A stretch of 64,000 nt of DNA from Neoechinorhynchus agilis. Lineage: Eukaryota > Acanthocephala. Below the pieces are notes generated by a model. The model saw nothing but the letters and a program-made list of their open reading frames with translations. It was not told the DNA's origin and ran no database searches. The stretch lies in NCBI GenBank assembly GCA_051530055.1, contig CM121342.1, positions 2,046,001 to 2,110,000 of the forward strand, written 5' to 3'. Shown here in pieces: positions 1 through 11,547 of the stretch. Positions within the stretch are counted from its first letter, which is position 1, and every line of letters starts with the position of its first letter. Position numbers and translations under genes: made by a program.

Positions 1-1559
1 TGAACCCGACGATGTTCGCAACGTCTTTAATAAAACATTATTTACCGGGGGAATATCTAAACAATACTTCTAATCATATACCCGCGGCTCTCGGACCTTT
101 AAATCGTTTTGGTCTATTTTTTAGGAATTTTTACTTAAATTTTTAGTTACTCTTTTTCAGGAATCGGAGCCCTCCCCATTCTCTATTCTTTTGACACTTA
201 TGATTGCTTCATTCCCCCTGCAGCTTTTCGGCCATAATGGTTTTGCTAGAGACTCGCAAGCCTTCATTCGCAAGTGGTAGCTACCTAAACTTCGTTTCCA
301 TGTATGGACTGAAGATTTTGTTGATTTTTGCATGTTATGACTTGTATTGAAGTCTAAGACGCATATTCGTGTAATCTTTATGTTGTTTCCAGCAGAGTGC
401 TATTTTCATTAACACAGGTTTGAACTGATTATCCAATTAGTCACCGGATTTTGATCTGGATGATTTTAACTCGCAAGGTTTAACGTTCTTAACAAAAAAT
501 CTGCCGCCTATCACATTGTGCTACCGGAAAAACCATTTCTACATCTACGCTAAAAAAGCTTTCGGTATATCACCTACACAGAAAACATAATTAAATGCTG
601 GATTCAAGAGGGATTCATTAGATATATTGATTTTTAATTTTTTATAGCGTTTCTGATCATAAAAATGTGATTGCTTGTGAAGGTTGCGTTCCTTGTAGTT
701 TTAAAACTTAAATTACCATTGTTGAAACTAAACGTAAAAGTACAAGAACTGTGCATACCGATCAATATATTTTTCGGTCAAAAATATTAATAATTTACGT
801 TGCTAATTACAGGTGAGACCCATTGCTATTGGTTGTATATCCGCCGGTTAGCTGCCATGATTGCATGCAAAATTGCATCTCCTTTGCTGTTTGACGAGGT
901 CCTACCATCTCTACTCCATTTTAGTGTTCCAGGAGGAGTAGAGGCAATTGTGAGCTCTTGACCTTATTACTACTCATAGCCGGTTGTTACGACAGCGGCT
1001 CAATATTTGACGAAATGTGATAACGAGTTTCACAGGACGATCCTTTCGGCCCTCTTCAGTTCTCACATTATATCAATGAGCTAGGTTACAGCCTTTCGTC
1101 ACCATTAACCATTTGGTATTTAGACGACTGCCGCATAAAATGATCTATCACTGCTGTGCTTGGCTATGGTTGCTTCCAAGGTTCGAAAAATGCGAGATCG
1201 TCGCAAATAGACGCTTCAATAATACTTTCTCTCTGAGAGGTTTTGGTGTTCTACGCGCGGCAGAAATAGCAATCCCAGTCTTTAACTCATCCGTGTCCCG
1301 AACAAGCCGCTCAACCTCGATGATTTTGCCGGCATTCTTATCCGACCGTTCAATAATTAAAGATCAATAGTGCCGAATCGCCCCTTAAACTGATGAACTG
1401 GCTGTCCCAACGGATATATCAATACAAAAATGTTGGTTATACCATTTCGGTCTTAGAAGGAATTCCGAAACCTCATTTGTCCCTGTGACGAGCCCAAAGA
1501 ACGAGCACGCCAAATCGCGGCCGCAACCGAATGGTCCGGTGGTTTTTTTAACGTTTCAC
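1..1559. other. No gene recognised
   Basis: AT-leaning sequence with only short open frames. None gives a peptide I recognise, and I see no repeat arms or RNA gene. The short frame near 1113-1370 has no family features and is not called. Confidence 0.5.
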
Positions 1560-2335
1560 CAATCTCGTAGATTGGTACTAAAATGGATGACTGCTCCTTT
1601 AGTCTCGCTTAGGAATTAGGCCCAGGCGTGGCTTGCACAACCATTGCGGCATGGAAGCGCTGTGTCAAGACCGACGGCACTTTACAATTGACTGAAGAAG
1701 GCCAACGAAAAGGCCGGAAATTTTCAAGATAAATCTATTTTCTTAATAAAACATCGCTAATTGAAACTGAAACTATAATGAATAATTTCTTTACAATGTC
1801 CCTAAACGACAGCCAAGCACAATTGTCACAGCATAGTGAATACTCGAATACGAACGATTATGGTCTCTCATCGAGCCGGTCGATTAAAGCGGAGATGCCA
1901 GAAAAGACCGGGCAGCGCATCAACATTTCCGCTGGAAAAGAGGTCGTCCCCTTGGGACTACTGCCGAATACGTCTGCGACGAGCAAATGGTCCCTTGCAG
2001 TTTCAGGGGCCAGTAAAGTGGTGAAAAGGGCGGAAGATCGAAAAACAAAAATACAAATGCATCGATTCGTCGATTCTACAATTTCCAACTTTTCACCATT
2101 GAGACAATTGGTGCCTTCGGACTGAGCACCGCAGAATTTCTAACAAAGGTTGTAAAATTGTTAATCACAACAAAAAGGAACCCCGTGTAGCCCACTATTT
2201 ATCGGAGAATAAGCTTTGCGATTCAGAAAGGGAATACTGGGTGCATCCTCGAAGCAATGGAGGATAAACATGTTCCGCCGTTTCCATCGATACTTTTATA
2301 GATTATTTGCGAACTTAATGCGCCCAACATCCTAG
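1560..2335 (+). mobile_element. Retroelement tail remnant ('R-tail' repeat), left copy
   Basis: Two blocks recur elsewhere on the opposite strand. About 1575-1890 matches 33045-33300, sharing the peptide MDDCSFSLA and the stretch around GTGAATACTCGAATA. About 1985-2330 matches 31041-31425, including a frame related to FVESTFFQPLAIETIGAFGL. That peptide resembles the tail found after reverse transcriptase in some non-LTR elements (a 'PLAxETxGxxG' stretch followed by a 'QRxSxAxQRGNA'-like region); this assignment is from memory of the family. Here the two blocks are contiguous, whereas at the other locus a LINE lies between them. No frame is intact across the unit. It could instead be a non-autonomous repeat of unknown class. 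Confidence 0.5.
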
Positions 2336-2610
2336 AACGGAGCGATCTTTGCCGATTCGATGGCCGTAGACCGGACGGTGTCACAGTACTCCCACGGCGA
2401 GGGACCCGAAAATTATACGTTTTGGAATTGAAGGCTTTATGTTTATTTTTCTTGCGGTTACCGATTTTCCTCCAGGAAAGAACTTGAGGCTGTTTGGATT
2501 TGGCGTCTCTTCCGTTCGAACGAACATTGAACGAACCTGTGGTTTTCCCACTGAGGATCCAAGAAGACTTTGATTGAAGACGATCTCAAGTGTTCAAAGA
2601 CAACGAGTAC

Positions 2611-2850
2611 GGATTCGAAGACGACGGACGAGGCTTTATCCACCGGCGGCGGATCGCCAACTCTGAGCACTCGGCCTAAGTGAAAATCCGTTCTTCTGAG
2701 CACTGCTTCAGCGCAACGGCCAAGTAAACGGACTACGGATCCGAAGACGACAGACGAGGCTTTATCCACCGGCGGCGGATCGCCAACTCTGAGCACTCGG
2801 CCTAAGCGAAAATCCGTTCTTCTGAGCACTGCTTCAGCGTAACGGCCAAT
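2611..2850. repeat. 126-bp tandem duplication, about 1.9 copies
   Basis: The second copy starts at 2737, exactly 126 bp after the first, with only a few mismatches. It includes the stretch GGCTTTATCCACCGGCGGCG twice. The period is a multiple of three. A 141-codon open frame on the minus strand (2458-2883) runs across both copies, but I see no family signal in it, so I call only the repeat. Confidence 0.85.
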
Positions 2851-2859
2851 TCGTTCCTT

Positions 2860-3092
2860 TTGACGTCGCGACACTCGGGTCATTTGGTACTGCGGCGCAT
2901 GACCTGGTCAAGCAAATGTTCAAGAGATTGAGACGAATCACTGGCGATCCGAGATCAGAAGCATCCCCCTGCAAAACATTACTCTGACTGTGCAACGGGG
3001 GAATTCTGCATCCGTCCTTTCGACCGCTACACCAGGGCGGCAGCTCAGTGATCCAGAGCAGTTGCGTTAATGACTTCTGCTCCGAGATTAAG
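2860..3092 (+). mobile_element. Retroelement C-terminal tail fragment
   Basis: Plus-strand translation gives LGSFGTAAHDLVKQMFKRLR, then TGDPRSE, then a QRGN-like region. This is the tail motif seen downstream of reverse transcriptase in several non-LTR retroelements. A related, shorter fragment lies at 14190-14440. Only the tail is present; no polymerase domain adjoins it. Confidence 0.5.
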
Positions 3093-3307
3093 TGAACCTT
3101 TTTAAGAAATCCCAATTAAATAAAGTCCCGGTTTTTAAAAGAATTTATAAAGTATTAAAAACCCATTTTTGCCGCATAGTTTCTGGATTGCTGAAATTTC
3201 GAGCAAGCGTTTTAGCCCAAGCAGCGATCATACAAGAACGAATGAATTTTACGAGATTGTATATGTTTTAAAACCGTATCCCAAAAAATAGTTATACATA
3301 AATTGCG

Positions 3308-5946
3308 TTTATTATACAATTTGCCATTAAATTATGTAAAACAACATGTTCCACTTTAATTTTTACCCGGACGAATCGCATCGAATGCATCCGCTATCGC
3401 ATTCAGTTCTCTGCATGTATTTAAAGCATTCGTGAGATATTGATCTTCGAATAGTGACGGTTTTGGAGGTTTAGAATGTGTACCAATGGCTGTGATCTTT
3501 CTTTGAGGAGGTTTTCCAATGAAGTTGTGTTTTGATCTTGATTTAACATACAATTGAATTTTTTTGGCAATGTTGCATTGCTCTTAGGACCCAAAGTTTG
3601 CCCGGCGATATTCGAAAATGGCATATTCGTACCGACTGGATCGTCACCTCTTAGTTCATCTATTTCTGAGTTTCCTATTCTCCAATTTAAAAGACGGCGT
3701 ATCATCCGTTCAAAAAGCCTGAGTCTATGTTGATCACGATTATTCGCATCTTCAAAATCCTTTGTTTGCTTGCACATTTGGGACTTTAGTTCTTTTTGTG
3801 ATTGCTCCAAGACTGTCACCTTTCTTGTACAGCGGCCAACATGATCTTCCAAATCTTTGTTCCTTTTTAAAAGCTTGTTTTTCTCAAGTTTGTTCTTCTT
3901 TAGTTCTTCAATCATTTGATTATTTAACTTCTTCATCATTTCCCATTGCTCGTGAGCGTAAACCGAAACGTTTTCACGAAGTTCCGCCTTCAATTTGCTA
4001 ATTTCACTGTCTTGCGTCTGAATAATTATTGAACGATTTTGATTTTCGCTTAAAGCGCAATCAAACTTCCTTTGAATGGTTTCCACTTTTTCTAACAATT
4101 CTCCATTTTGCACAAGGAGATTTTCTAACTTCATGGAACTTTCTGCTAGTTTCGTCTTCTTCTCTCTTAATTCCTTATTAAGAGATTCGGATTTTGTTTT
4201 GAGATCACAGATCTCAGATTGAGCATTTCCCAAGCAACCCTGAAGTCTCAGATTTTCTTCTTTGCTTTCCATAGGTCGTGTATTTTCCTCGAAATTCCTC
4301 GACTGTTCCAAATGTTCGAGTTTTCCCATAATGTTTTGAAGTTTTAGTTCAAGTGATTGCTTATCAGTTTTCCATTTTATTTCCTTCTGTGAAAACTGTT
4401 CTACTCTTTTTGCGGCCATGTCTGTTTCTGCTCTCAATTTAGCTTCAACTTCTGCAATTTGCCGATCTCTCGATTTCCTTTCAATTTGATTTTGGTCGTT
4501 GATTTCCTTTAGTTGATTTAATTTAGCCTTAAGGTCATTTATCAGTTGACCGTTAGCCTTGAGCTCGATAACCATTTCTTCATTCCGCTTTATAACTTTT
4601 TCTAAATGTTTTTCCGATTCCGATGAACCTTGTACCTTCGCATCAAATTTCTCATTTGCCCCTTTAAGGGATCTCTCAAGATTAATTATTTTCCACTGGC
4701 TTTCATCAATACGACATTGGATCTCCCGTTCCGTTTTTTACAAATTGATTTCCTTTTCTCGCTGAGCAGACGAAAGTTTCGTTTTTAAATCCCGATTTTC
4801 CTTCGTCATTTCCTCTAATTCTGAAGATAGCGTTGCACACTTCTTGTTTTTCTGCTCAATTTCATATTCATTAATTTTCTGCTTTTTAGTCAGTACTGAA
4901 ATTTTAGCATTAAGGTCATTGTTTTGATTTGATACCTCCTTCAGTCTGCGTTTGTTGTCAATCAAATGATTCTCTTTCTCATTCAAACTTTCTAATATTT
5001 CCTTTTGGTATTCCTGCAATTTCATCACCTCCTCTTGCGCGTCTTCTGCGAACGATTTAAGCTCATTTTCTTTTTTCGATAAATCAGCATTCGTACTTTT
5101 CGCAAGTCTTAAATCCTCCTTCAAGTTAGCATTCTGTTTTGCTAACTCTGTAATCCTCATATTTTGGTCTGAACACTTTTTGTCCCTTTCCTCAAAATCG
5201 TTTTCTATCTTTCTCGTGATCATTCTCAGCTTTACAATTTGTGCGTTTATTTCATCGTTTTACGCGGATATTTCTTTTAGCCTGCGATTCGTGTCCTCTA
5301 GCAGCATTTCCTTCTCACTTAGCTCCTCCTTCAGCATTTTGCATTGGGAATCAATATCTCGGATAGGGGACAAACGACTTTCTGTTTGAGGCTTTGTTTC
5401 TTGTTTTCGAAAATTATCTATATTCACATTTTTATTGTTTGTACTCTTGGAAGCCCTTTCTATATGCTTACTCCAACCGAAAGGCTCGTCAACCGATTCA
5501 TATTTTCCGAGCGGATCGCCTCCGTTTTCAATACATTGTGTGCCATTTAATAGGTCGGGACTTTTAATTGACTCTTTCTTGCCGTCGTTGCTTCCCTTGC
5601 CATTTGAATGCTCAGTTTCCTTTTTTTCCTTTGGTTTCTCTAGCGCAGTGGATTGACCATTTTCGCTGTTCTGAATAGCAACAATCAGATCCGACAAAGA
5701 TGAGTAAGGGCAATTTTTATCGTATGAGTTTCCGTCTTCACTAGCAAGGATATTGTTTATTGTTGTTTTCCGGTCTTTGTCTCCATCGAACAACAATGCT
5801 GACAAAAGGCAAGTGAGTGTCGTTTGGTCGCTCTGGTTCAATCGTGTACACATTTGTAAAAAAAATCACTTACAGAAGGCGTTGACAGTCCGTAGCAGTA
5901 AAAGCTCAAAATCAAGGAAGCGCGCCCCAATAGTTCTAATGGTTTA
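3308..5946 (-). pseudogene. Long coiled-coil protein, copy A (5'-truncated, broken)
   Basis: Long heptad-rich reading frames run from 5853 down to 3421, full of Glu, Lys, Leu, Asn and Gln, as in a cytoskeletal or scaffold coiled coil. Compared with copy B (23842-26783), the first roughly 100 residues are missing; similarity stops at 5946, where a Penelope-like remnant begins. Two nonsense codons lie at 5260-5262 (CAA to TAA) and 4738-4740. A deletion of about 44 bp near 3510 shifts the C-terminal tail, which ends in AIADAFDAIRPGKN at about 3358. A putative AATAAA signal lies at 3308-3313 (reverse strand). Upstream of the coiled coil is a charged low-complexity linker. Function unknown. The positions broken here are open in B or C, so an intact ancestor existed recently. 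I call it a pseudogene unless the breaks are sequence errors. Confidence 0.75.
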
Positions 5947-6570
5947 ATTTTGTTCGAGTGGAGAAAGTAATTAAATTAAATTAAATTAAATATTTCGATC
6001 CTCTATCTCGGATCTTCTTCAGTATCTGAAAAACACAAACAGGGATTGTCAATCACTTAGTGTCTAATAATATCCGGCGGAAGTCTCAATCTCAGCTTGA
6101 AATCCGACTTGTTGCCATTGAACGTTTCGAAAGCATCTATGTAGAGGGCTTCCACGATAATTCGATCGAAACGACAATCGTTGCAAACGAGGGTAGTCGC
6201 ACCACTAAAATCGATAGTGTGCCCTGTGTTTTTTGCATGGGTCACCACTGCGGAACTGATGTCCGTATTACGTGCAATTGATGACCTGTGCTCGTTCATT
6301 CCTGTTCGCAACCGGAACACGGAATTCGGTAGACCGCACCAGATGAGTGTTGGCCATTCTTGGGACATATCAGTCCATGTAGAGTGCGTCCCCTCTTAGT
6401 GAATGCATCTACTCGCTTGGCCTCACATCCCGATTTGCGATCATCAGGAAATGGCAGCTCGACAAACATCGCTTCCTTTGTTGACTTCGTTTCCTTGTTG
6501 AAGGTGTGGCGTACATTCCGAATGCACCGTTCAACAAGATGGAGTGGATAGCCCTAGGCTGTGTAATGAG
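5947..6570 (-). mobile_element. Penelope-like element, endonuclease-end fragment
   Basis: Minus-strand translation gives RTGMNEHRSSIARN followed by SSAVVTHAKNTGHTIDF. This is the EHR...SSAxxxHxxxxGHxIDF pattern of the GIY-YIG nuclease at the C-terminus of Penelope-like elements. Upstream is a linker-like stretch with FVELPFPDD. The low-coordinate end carries a short TTAAA repeat right next to truncated coiled-coil copy A, as expected of an element's 3' end at its insertion site. It is fragmentary and not active. Confidence 0.7.
5970..5991. repeat. (TTAAA)n microsatellite
   Basis: About four uninterrupted TTAAA units. It lies between the end of the Penelope-like nuclease fragment and the broken 5' end of coiled-coil copy A, so it probably marks the element's 3' tail. 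Confidence 0.8.
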
Positions 6571-6744
6571 GAGATTGACTTCCTGAAATACCTATCAGGT
6601 CGATATGGCTATGATTAGAAGTTTGATTTACTGATTGTGTTCAAAATTACGATTTTAAATTTATGTCCGTTTGTTGCTTGAGTATACGCTTTAAACCGTA
6701 AGTCACGATAATCAAGCAGTTAATTTTATTTACAGACTTTATTG

Positions 6745-7210
6745 CAGATTTCATATAGAGGCAACGTACGAATCCACGATTTGCATAAGAAGGCTAATGC
6801 AAAAGTCGACGGTAGCTTCAATTCGAAATTTATAAAAAGGTTTTTGGATCATGCTTTTATGAATAGTTTTCTGACGTTAAAAGTGACTTGACAATTTATA
6901 AAATCCTTCGCTTTGTGGTACTAATTCAGAATATTTTTGTATTCGGTTTGTCGCTAACAGCAATTGGGCTTTAAATCTGCTCAGCGCACTATCGTTTCTT
7001 TTAAAATGTTCCAACCAAGCGACACTTGCGTGTCTTTTTTTTAGCACTGTTGTTTAATGGAGACAAAGACAGGAAAACCACAATTTACACTGTGCTTGCA
7101 AGTCAATTTTCTAAACGTTGCACTTTGAATAAAAAAAGGAATATAGATTTTTTAAGAAAATGTGAAAATTATTTCGTTCTGCTTAAAGATATAAACTTTT
7201 TGAAATGAAA
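6745..7210 (+). pseudogene. Coiled-coil family promoter plus N-terminal-domain fragment (left locus)
   Basis: 6745-7010 matches the 5' flank of coiled-coil copy B (26900-27136) in inverted orientation. It is followed by a plus-strand frame containing LFNGDKDRKTTIYTVLASQ. That corresponds to LLFDGDKDRKTTINNILASE, about residues 140-160 of the coiled-coil protein. The first roughly 130 codons of the gene are missing between promoter and fragment. The open frame at 7026-7208 has no convincing Met start. The homologous fragment at 27908-28264 has a longer open frame. A decayed partial paralogue is the simplest reading. Confidence 0.6.
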
Positions 7211-7782
7211 GAGTTACTTTGAAATAGAAAGGTGCACTTTTGATTTCGAGTAGAAGAGAAATACGCCTTTGTTCGCCCATTCATTTTGAACTTTTTCTGT
7301 TGTTGTTGATTGGATATGACATTTGTGGATATCCCAGCATTAGCTAACTGATCGACCAGATCACAAATCTATTGTATGAAATCAAATGCCAAAATATTAG
7401 GATATTCTTCGAGCGATAAATAGGTAACATACAAGAAATAATTTTAAAAAATCGAGTATTAAATAAGTACAACTGCTGGGGAGTCATTTTATGCGGTGAA
7501 ATAATCTTACGACAATAACATATAACTTTTCAAAAATAAACAAAGTTGTGTTAAACAGTTTTTTGAAACAATAAGGCAAAGGGAGCGCCTACAGGATTTT
7601 GGGTGTCGGCATAATTTGGTTACCTGAATTCGTAGAATCAGTACAAATACACTCATACCTCGCTTTACAGAATAGATATGTTCAACGATCGTATAATTCC
7701 CATTCTGTAAATTTTAAAAAATACTAAATTTATTTCCAGAATAGTCATTCGACTCATCGGTTTTTATCGTTTGTTATTTTGC
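7211..7782. other. No gene recognised
   Basis: AT-rich. The first half is shared with 28265-28485. About 315 bp (roughly 7430-7745) is absent from the homologous locus, so it is either an insertion here or a deletion there. No open frame worth calling. Confidence 0.5.
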
Positions 7783-8094
7783 TCAATCCATATAATCAAC
7801 AGTATTCCATTTTTTCGTAATCCCGTTTTGTGAGAGATCTAAAGTTGAAGCATATTGCAAATATGTTTTAAAATATTTATCACGAAAAGTTGTATTTGTT
7901 GATTTCGCAAGCCCCCGTACAGATTTAAGCGATTTTCTCTTTAGCTTCCAATCGACATGATATTTCCAGTCTAGTTTTGTGAAATACAACTTGACTTTTC
8001 TGCCGCATGATTGATCAAGTTTGTTTTTAATACGAAACTTGGCTGGGCTGTTGACAAAGAAAATAAAAAATCTTGATTTCCGAGCATTCGCCAT
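7783..8094 (-). CDS. Small basic hypothetical protein, 103 aa
   Basis: Complete ATG-to-stop frame on the minus strand, rich in Lys and Arg (runs such as KLKRKS) with no membrane segment. I do not recognise a family. The last 30 or so codons also occur at 28485-28613 in the homologous locus, ending DYMN instead of DYMD, before that copy is cut off by a LINE fragment. The stop codon is conserved between the two loci, mildly supporting a real frame. It lies about 570 bp from the coiled-coil promoter fragment and may be the neighbouring gene of that ancestral locus. Confidence 0.35.
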   Translation of the reverse strand: MANARKSRFFIFFVNSPAKFRIKNKLDQSCGRKVKLYFTKLDWKYHVDWKLKRKSLKSVRGLAKSTNTTFRDKYFKTYLQYASTLDLSQNGITKKWNTVDYMD

Positions 8095-8159
8095 CTTACG
8101 GCTTCTTCAGGAATCTAAAAAGGCATGTGGGGGTGTGAATTGTGTTAAACTAGCGACAT

Positions 8160-9443
8160 TAAAATGTAGAAAGTTCGTCTCGCTCGTTTAACAGTTCTGG
8201 GTTGTTGCCGAATTGATTTCCAGAACTCGCCCTCGAATAGTCCTAGGAGACACCTTCACTTTCCAACCGCCCGGTATATAAGCAGTACCTCGGCAATCGG
8301 TATTCCACCGAATCCTTGACCACAGACCTAACTCGTGTAGAGAGGTACTCTGTCGCAATGGAACTCGGAGCGGTTCTTTTGTTAACGGTGTAGCCATAAT
8401 GCTGCGTCCGGAGTCAGTGTGTTGGGAACTTGTACGGTCCAACGTTAACGCACGCGATGACCATTTGCGCCCACGGAATTCCCTGGTCCGTACACATCAA
8501 GGACAATGCTGGACATGTTTCCGGCGTTTCGTGATGTTCAGTTCTCGCCAGGATTCGTCTAAGTGTAAGCGCACTTCTGTGGAAAATCCGGGCATCCATT
8601 CTAACCATGGCAGATTCTTTAGAACTTCACTAGGAATCTTTTCGATGACATATGGAATCTTGAGAATCGGTTTCCTCCATATCGATTCCCACAACGATCA
8701 TCGTTCCGTTTTGCGTCTTTTGAATTACTTGGCGGCAAGATCTCTTTTTTCGTGTATATCCATTATGAGCGAAAATTCCGTTTATTCTGTCTATCGCCAA
8801 TCGTTTCTCCGTTAACGACGATGAACAAACCAGTGCTGTAATGTACATCTCAGCGTAAATTGCCTGTTTCATCACGGAAAAATGATGGGAATCTCGATGC
8901 ATGACTCTACTTTTAGAGTTTGCGATATAAATTGAAATCCGTGACCTGATTAACTCTGAAACACAAATTCAGTATGGCAGATAATCCGGTGGTTTGTCTC
9001 GCATCACCTTAATTCCTCCAGTAGGATCCATAGAATTCAACCCCTTGGTCATCGACCTCACAATCCTCTCTGTAGGTGAATAGCTCATCATCCAGATAGC
9101 GGAGGTAAATTTGGCTCGATGTTTAATGTGGGAAGATGCAATGCCTTTACAAATCACCGAGGAAAATTATTGCAAAAACGGGAGCAATGCTGTTTCCCAT
9201 TGACAGCCCATGGATTTATCTATAAAGTCGGTCGTTATATCGAAAGAACTTGCAAGCCTCATTTGTTCGCATTCAACTGCTTTCTCGAAAGCCCGTACCG
9301 CTATCGGATTTTGCGTCAATTTTCGCCTTGAATGGGCATGTCAGAAAAATTGAGTGGCTGTTGAACGATTCTCGGTTGCTTTCGGTTTAAATTTAAGAAG
9401 GTGAACTGCTCCTGAATTTTTATGCTCAGCGGTTTTTCCATTA
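8160..9443 (-). mobile_element. Penelope-like element, reverse-transcriptase-end fragment (degenerate)
   Basis: Minus-strand peptides resemble Penelope-like RT in order. QEQFTFLNLN (about 9400) comes first, then a weak core, then an LNSMDPTGGIK stretch (about 9000) like the 'hpxIxFTxE' region after the YxDD box. NGIFAHNGYTRK (about 8770) and IPYVIEKIPSEVLKNL (about 8640) then match the linker before the nuclease. Many interruptions. It ends abruptly at 9444, where the duplicated unit begins. Confidence 0.5.
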
Positions 9444-10673
9444 TTGGAAACACCTTTGTAAGTACTAAGATTCCCACAGGCGCACACGATACCAATGGAC
9501 CCGACAAGAAGAAATGCTTTTTCGGATGTAGAGACCACATCGTCCTGATCCGGAAAAGTGGTTGTTGTGACCGACTCGGTGGTAGACATCACATCAACAT
9601 ATACGCAATTGGTCCAAGTTTTCCATCTTTATTCCCTTTCCGGGTATCCATGTTCGTCTTTTCAGTGTTTCTATGAACCTCTCGGCTAACCCGTTAGTTC
9701 TAGGATGATATGGGCTAGCTTTTATATGTTTGATTTGAAATTCGCTGCAAAAACGTGAAAACTCATTCGAAATAAACTGTGGCCCATTGTCTGACACAAT
9801 TTATTTCGGTGCCCGAATCTGCTGAAACATCTCCATCGACATCGTACGACATGCGTGGTCGTCGAATTTCGACCTAGCGACCATACCTCTGGCAATTTTG
9901 TGTTCGATACGAATTAGCTATGTATCGCTATTTACTGACCCAGCCATGTCCACGTGTAATCTTTCCCATGTTTCTACAAGCCAGTCGCAAAGTTCACACA
10001 TTGCGATCATTTGTCTGATCTCTTCCTCCATCTTAGGCCAAAACACATAATACCGACTCATTGCAATCATCGCATCCCTTCCGGTGTGTCCTGCATGTAG
10101 ACGATCCAATACGCACCTTCTCAAGCTCTTTGTTAATTACTAACCGGTCAAGATGCAAAATGATCCCATTTATAACGCTTAATTCGTCTCTAACCTTCAA
10201 AAATGGAGGATCTGTCGGGCTAATCTCTCGTGGCCAGCCATATTTTATATATCGCAGGATCCTCCCTAATTGAACATCGTCCCTCGTGGTGCTGCGTATT
10301 GTGTTCTCCGAAATCTCAATCTTACACGATTTTTCCTCAATCACCATTCCGATTTGAATCTATTCTTCGTTACTCGCTCCATCACTTATATTCTTGTTTG
10401 CTAACCTCGATAAGCAGTCAGCTACCTGGTTCCGAAAATGTATTGCAATGGCGTGTGGTCGGTTTCGAGCGTGAATTTCCGTCCATATACGTAGAAGTGG
10501 AATTTCTGCACCGCGAAAATCAAAGCCAACGCTTCTTTGACAAGAACCGAGTAATTCTCTTGTGATTTTCGCAATACCCTTGAAGCGAACATGACAGGAT
10601 GCTTCGATCCGTCCTCCAATTCGTGGAATAATACAGCACCTATTTTGGTGTCACAAGCATCGGAATTTATAAC

Positions 10674-11547
10674 TATTTTCTTATTTTCATCATATGGCAA
10701 GGGATTCCGTGTACTCGTCAGCATTTCTTTAATTTGATTGAATGCATTTGAGTGATATTGTTTCCATTCGAATCGCGTCCCTTTCCTTGTATTTTCTTAT
10801 TTTCATCATATGGCAAGGGATTCCGTGTACCCGTCAGCATTTCTTTAATTTGATTGAATGCATTTGAGTGATATTGTTTCCATTCGAATCGCGTCCCTTT
10901 CCTTGTATTTTCTTATTTTCATCATATGGCAAGGGATTCCGTGTACCCGTCAGCATTTCTTTAATTTGATTGAATGCATTTGAGTGATATTGTTTCCATT
11001 CGAATCGCGTCCCTTTCCTTGTATTTTCTTATTTTCATCATATGGCAAGGGATTCCGTGTACCCGTCAGCATTTCTTTAATTTGATTGAATGCATTTGAG
11101 TGATATTGTTTCCATTCGAATCGCGTCCCTTTCCTTGTATTTTCTTATTTTCATCATATGGCAAGGGATTCCGTGTACCCGTCAGCATTTCTTTAATTTG
11201 ATTGAATGCATTTGAGTGATATTGTTTCCATTTGTTTGTTTTTGTGGTTTTTTGTGGGTTGTGTTTATTTGATTAATTTTGGTGTTTGTTATTCGAATCG
11301 CGTCCCTTTCCTTGTATTTTCTTATTTTCATCATATGGCAAGGGATTCCGTGTACCCGTCAGCATTTCTTTAATTTGATTGAATGCATTTGAGTGATATT
11401 GTTTCCATTCGAATCGCGTCCCTTTCCTTGTATTTTCTTATTTTCATCATATGGCAAGGGATTCCGTGTACCCGTCAGCATTTCTTTAATTTGATTGAAT
11501 GCATTTGAGTGATATTGTTTCCATTCGAATCGCGTCCCTTTCCTTGT
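10674..11547. repeat. 116-bp tandem array, seven copies
   Basis: The marker TTTTCTTATTTTCATCATAT starts at 10676, 10792, 10908, 11024, 11140, 11317 and 11433. The step is 116 bp each time, except one step that is 61 bp longer. Copies look identical apart from one base in the first. The unit is a piece of the gypsy fossil between its reverse transcriptase and RNase H parts. Such uniformity suggests recent expansion or an assembly effect. Confidence 0.95.
11231..11291. other. 61-bp C-free G/T-rich insert in the 116-bp array
   Basis: Made almost only of T and G with a few A and no C, it splits one array copy between CCA and TTCG. Nothing like it occurs elsewhere in the unit. It could be slippage or filler DNA, or low-quality consensus. 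Confidence 0.8.

Noticed and set aside
1113-1370. 85-codon frame near the left edge
   Set aside because: No family features, no repeat of it elsewhere in the window and no promoter signs.
10674-11547. 116-bp array as a CRISPR array or satellite
   Set aside because: There are no spacers, and the repeated unit is retrotransposon sequence in a eukaryotic setting. It is too short and local to be a satellite.
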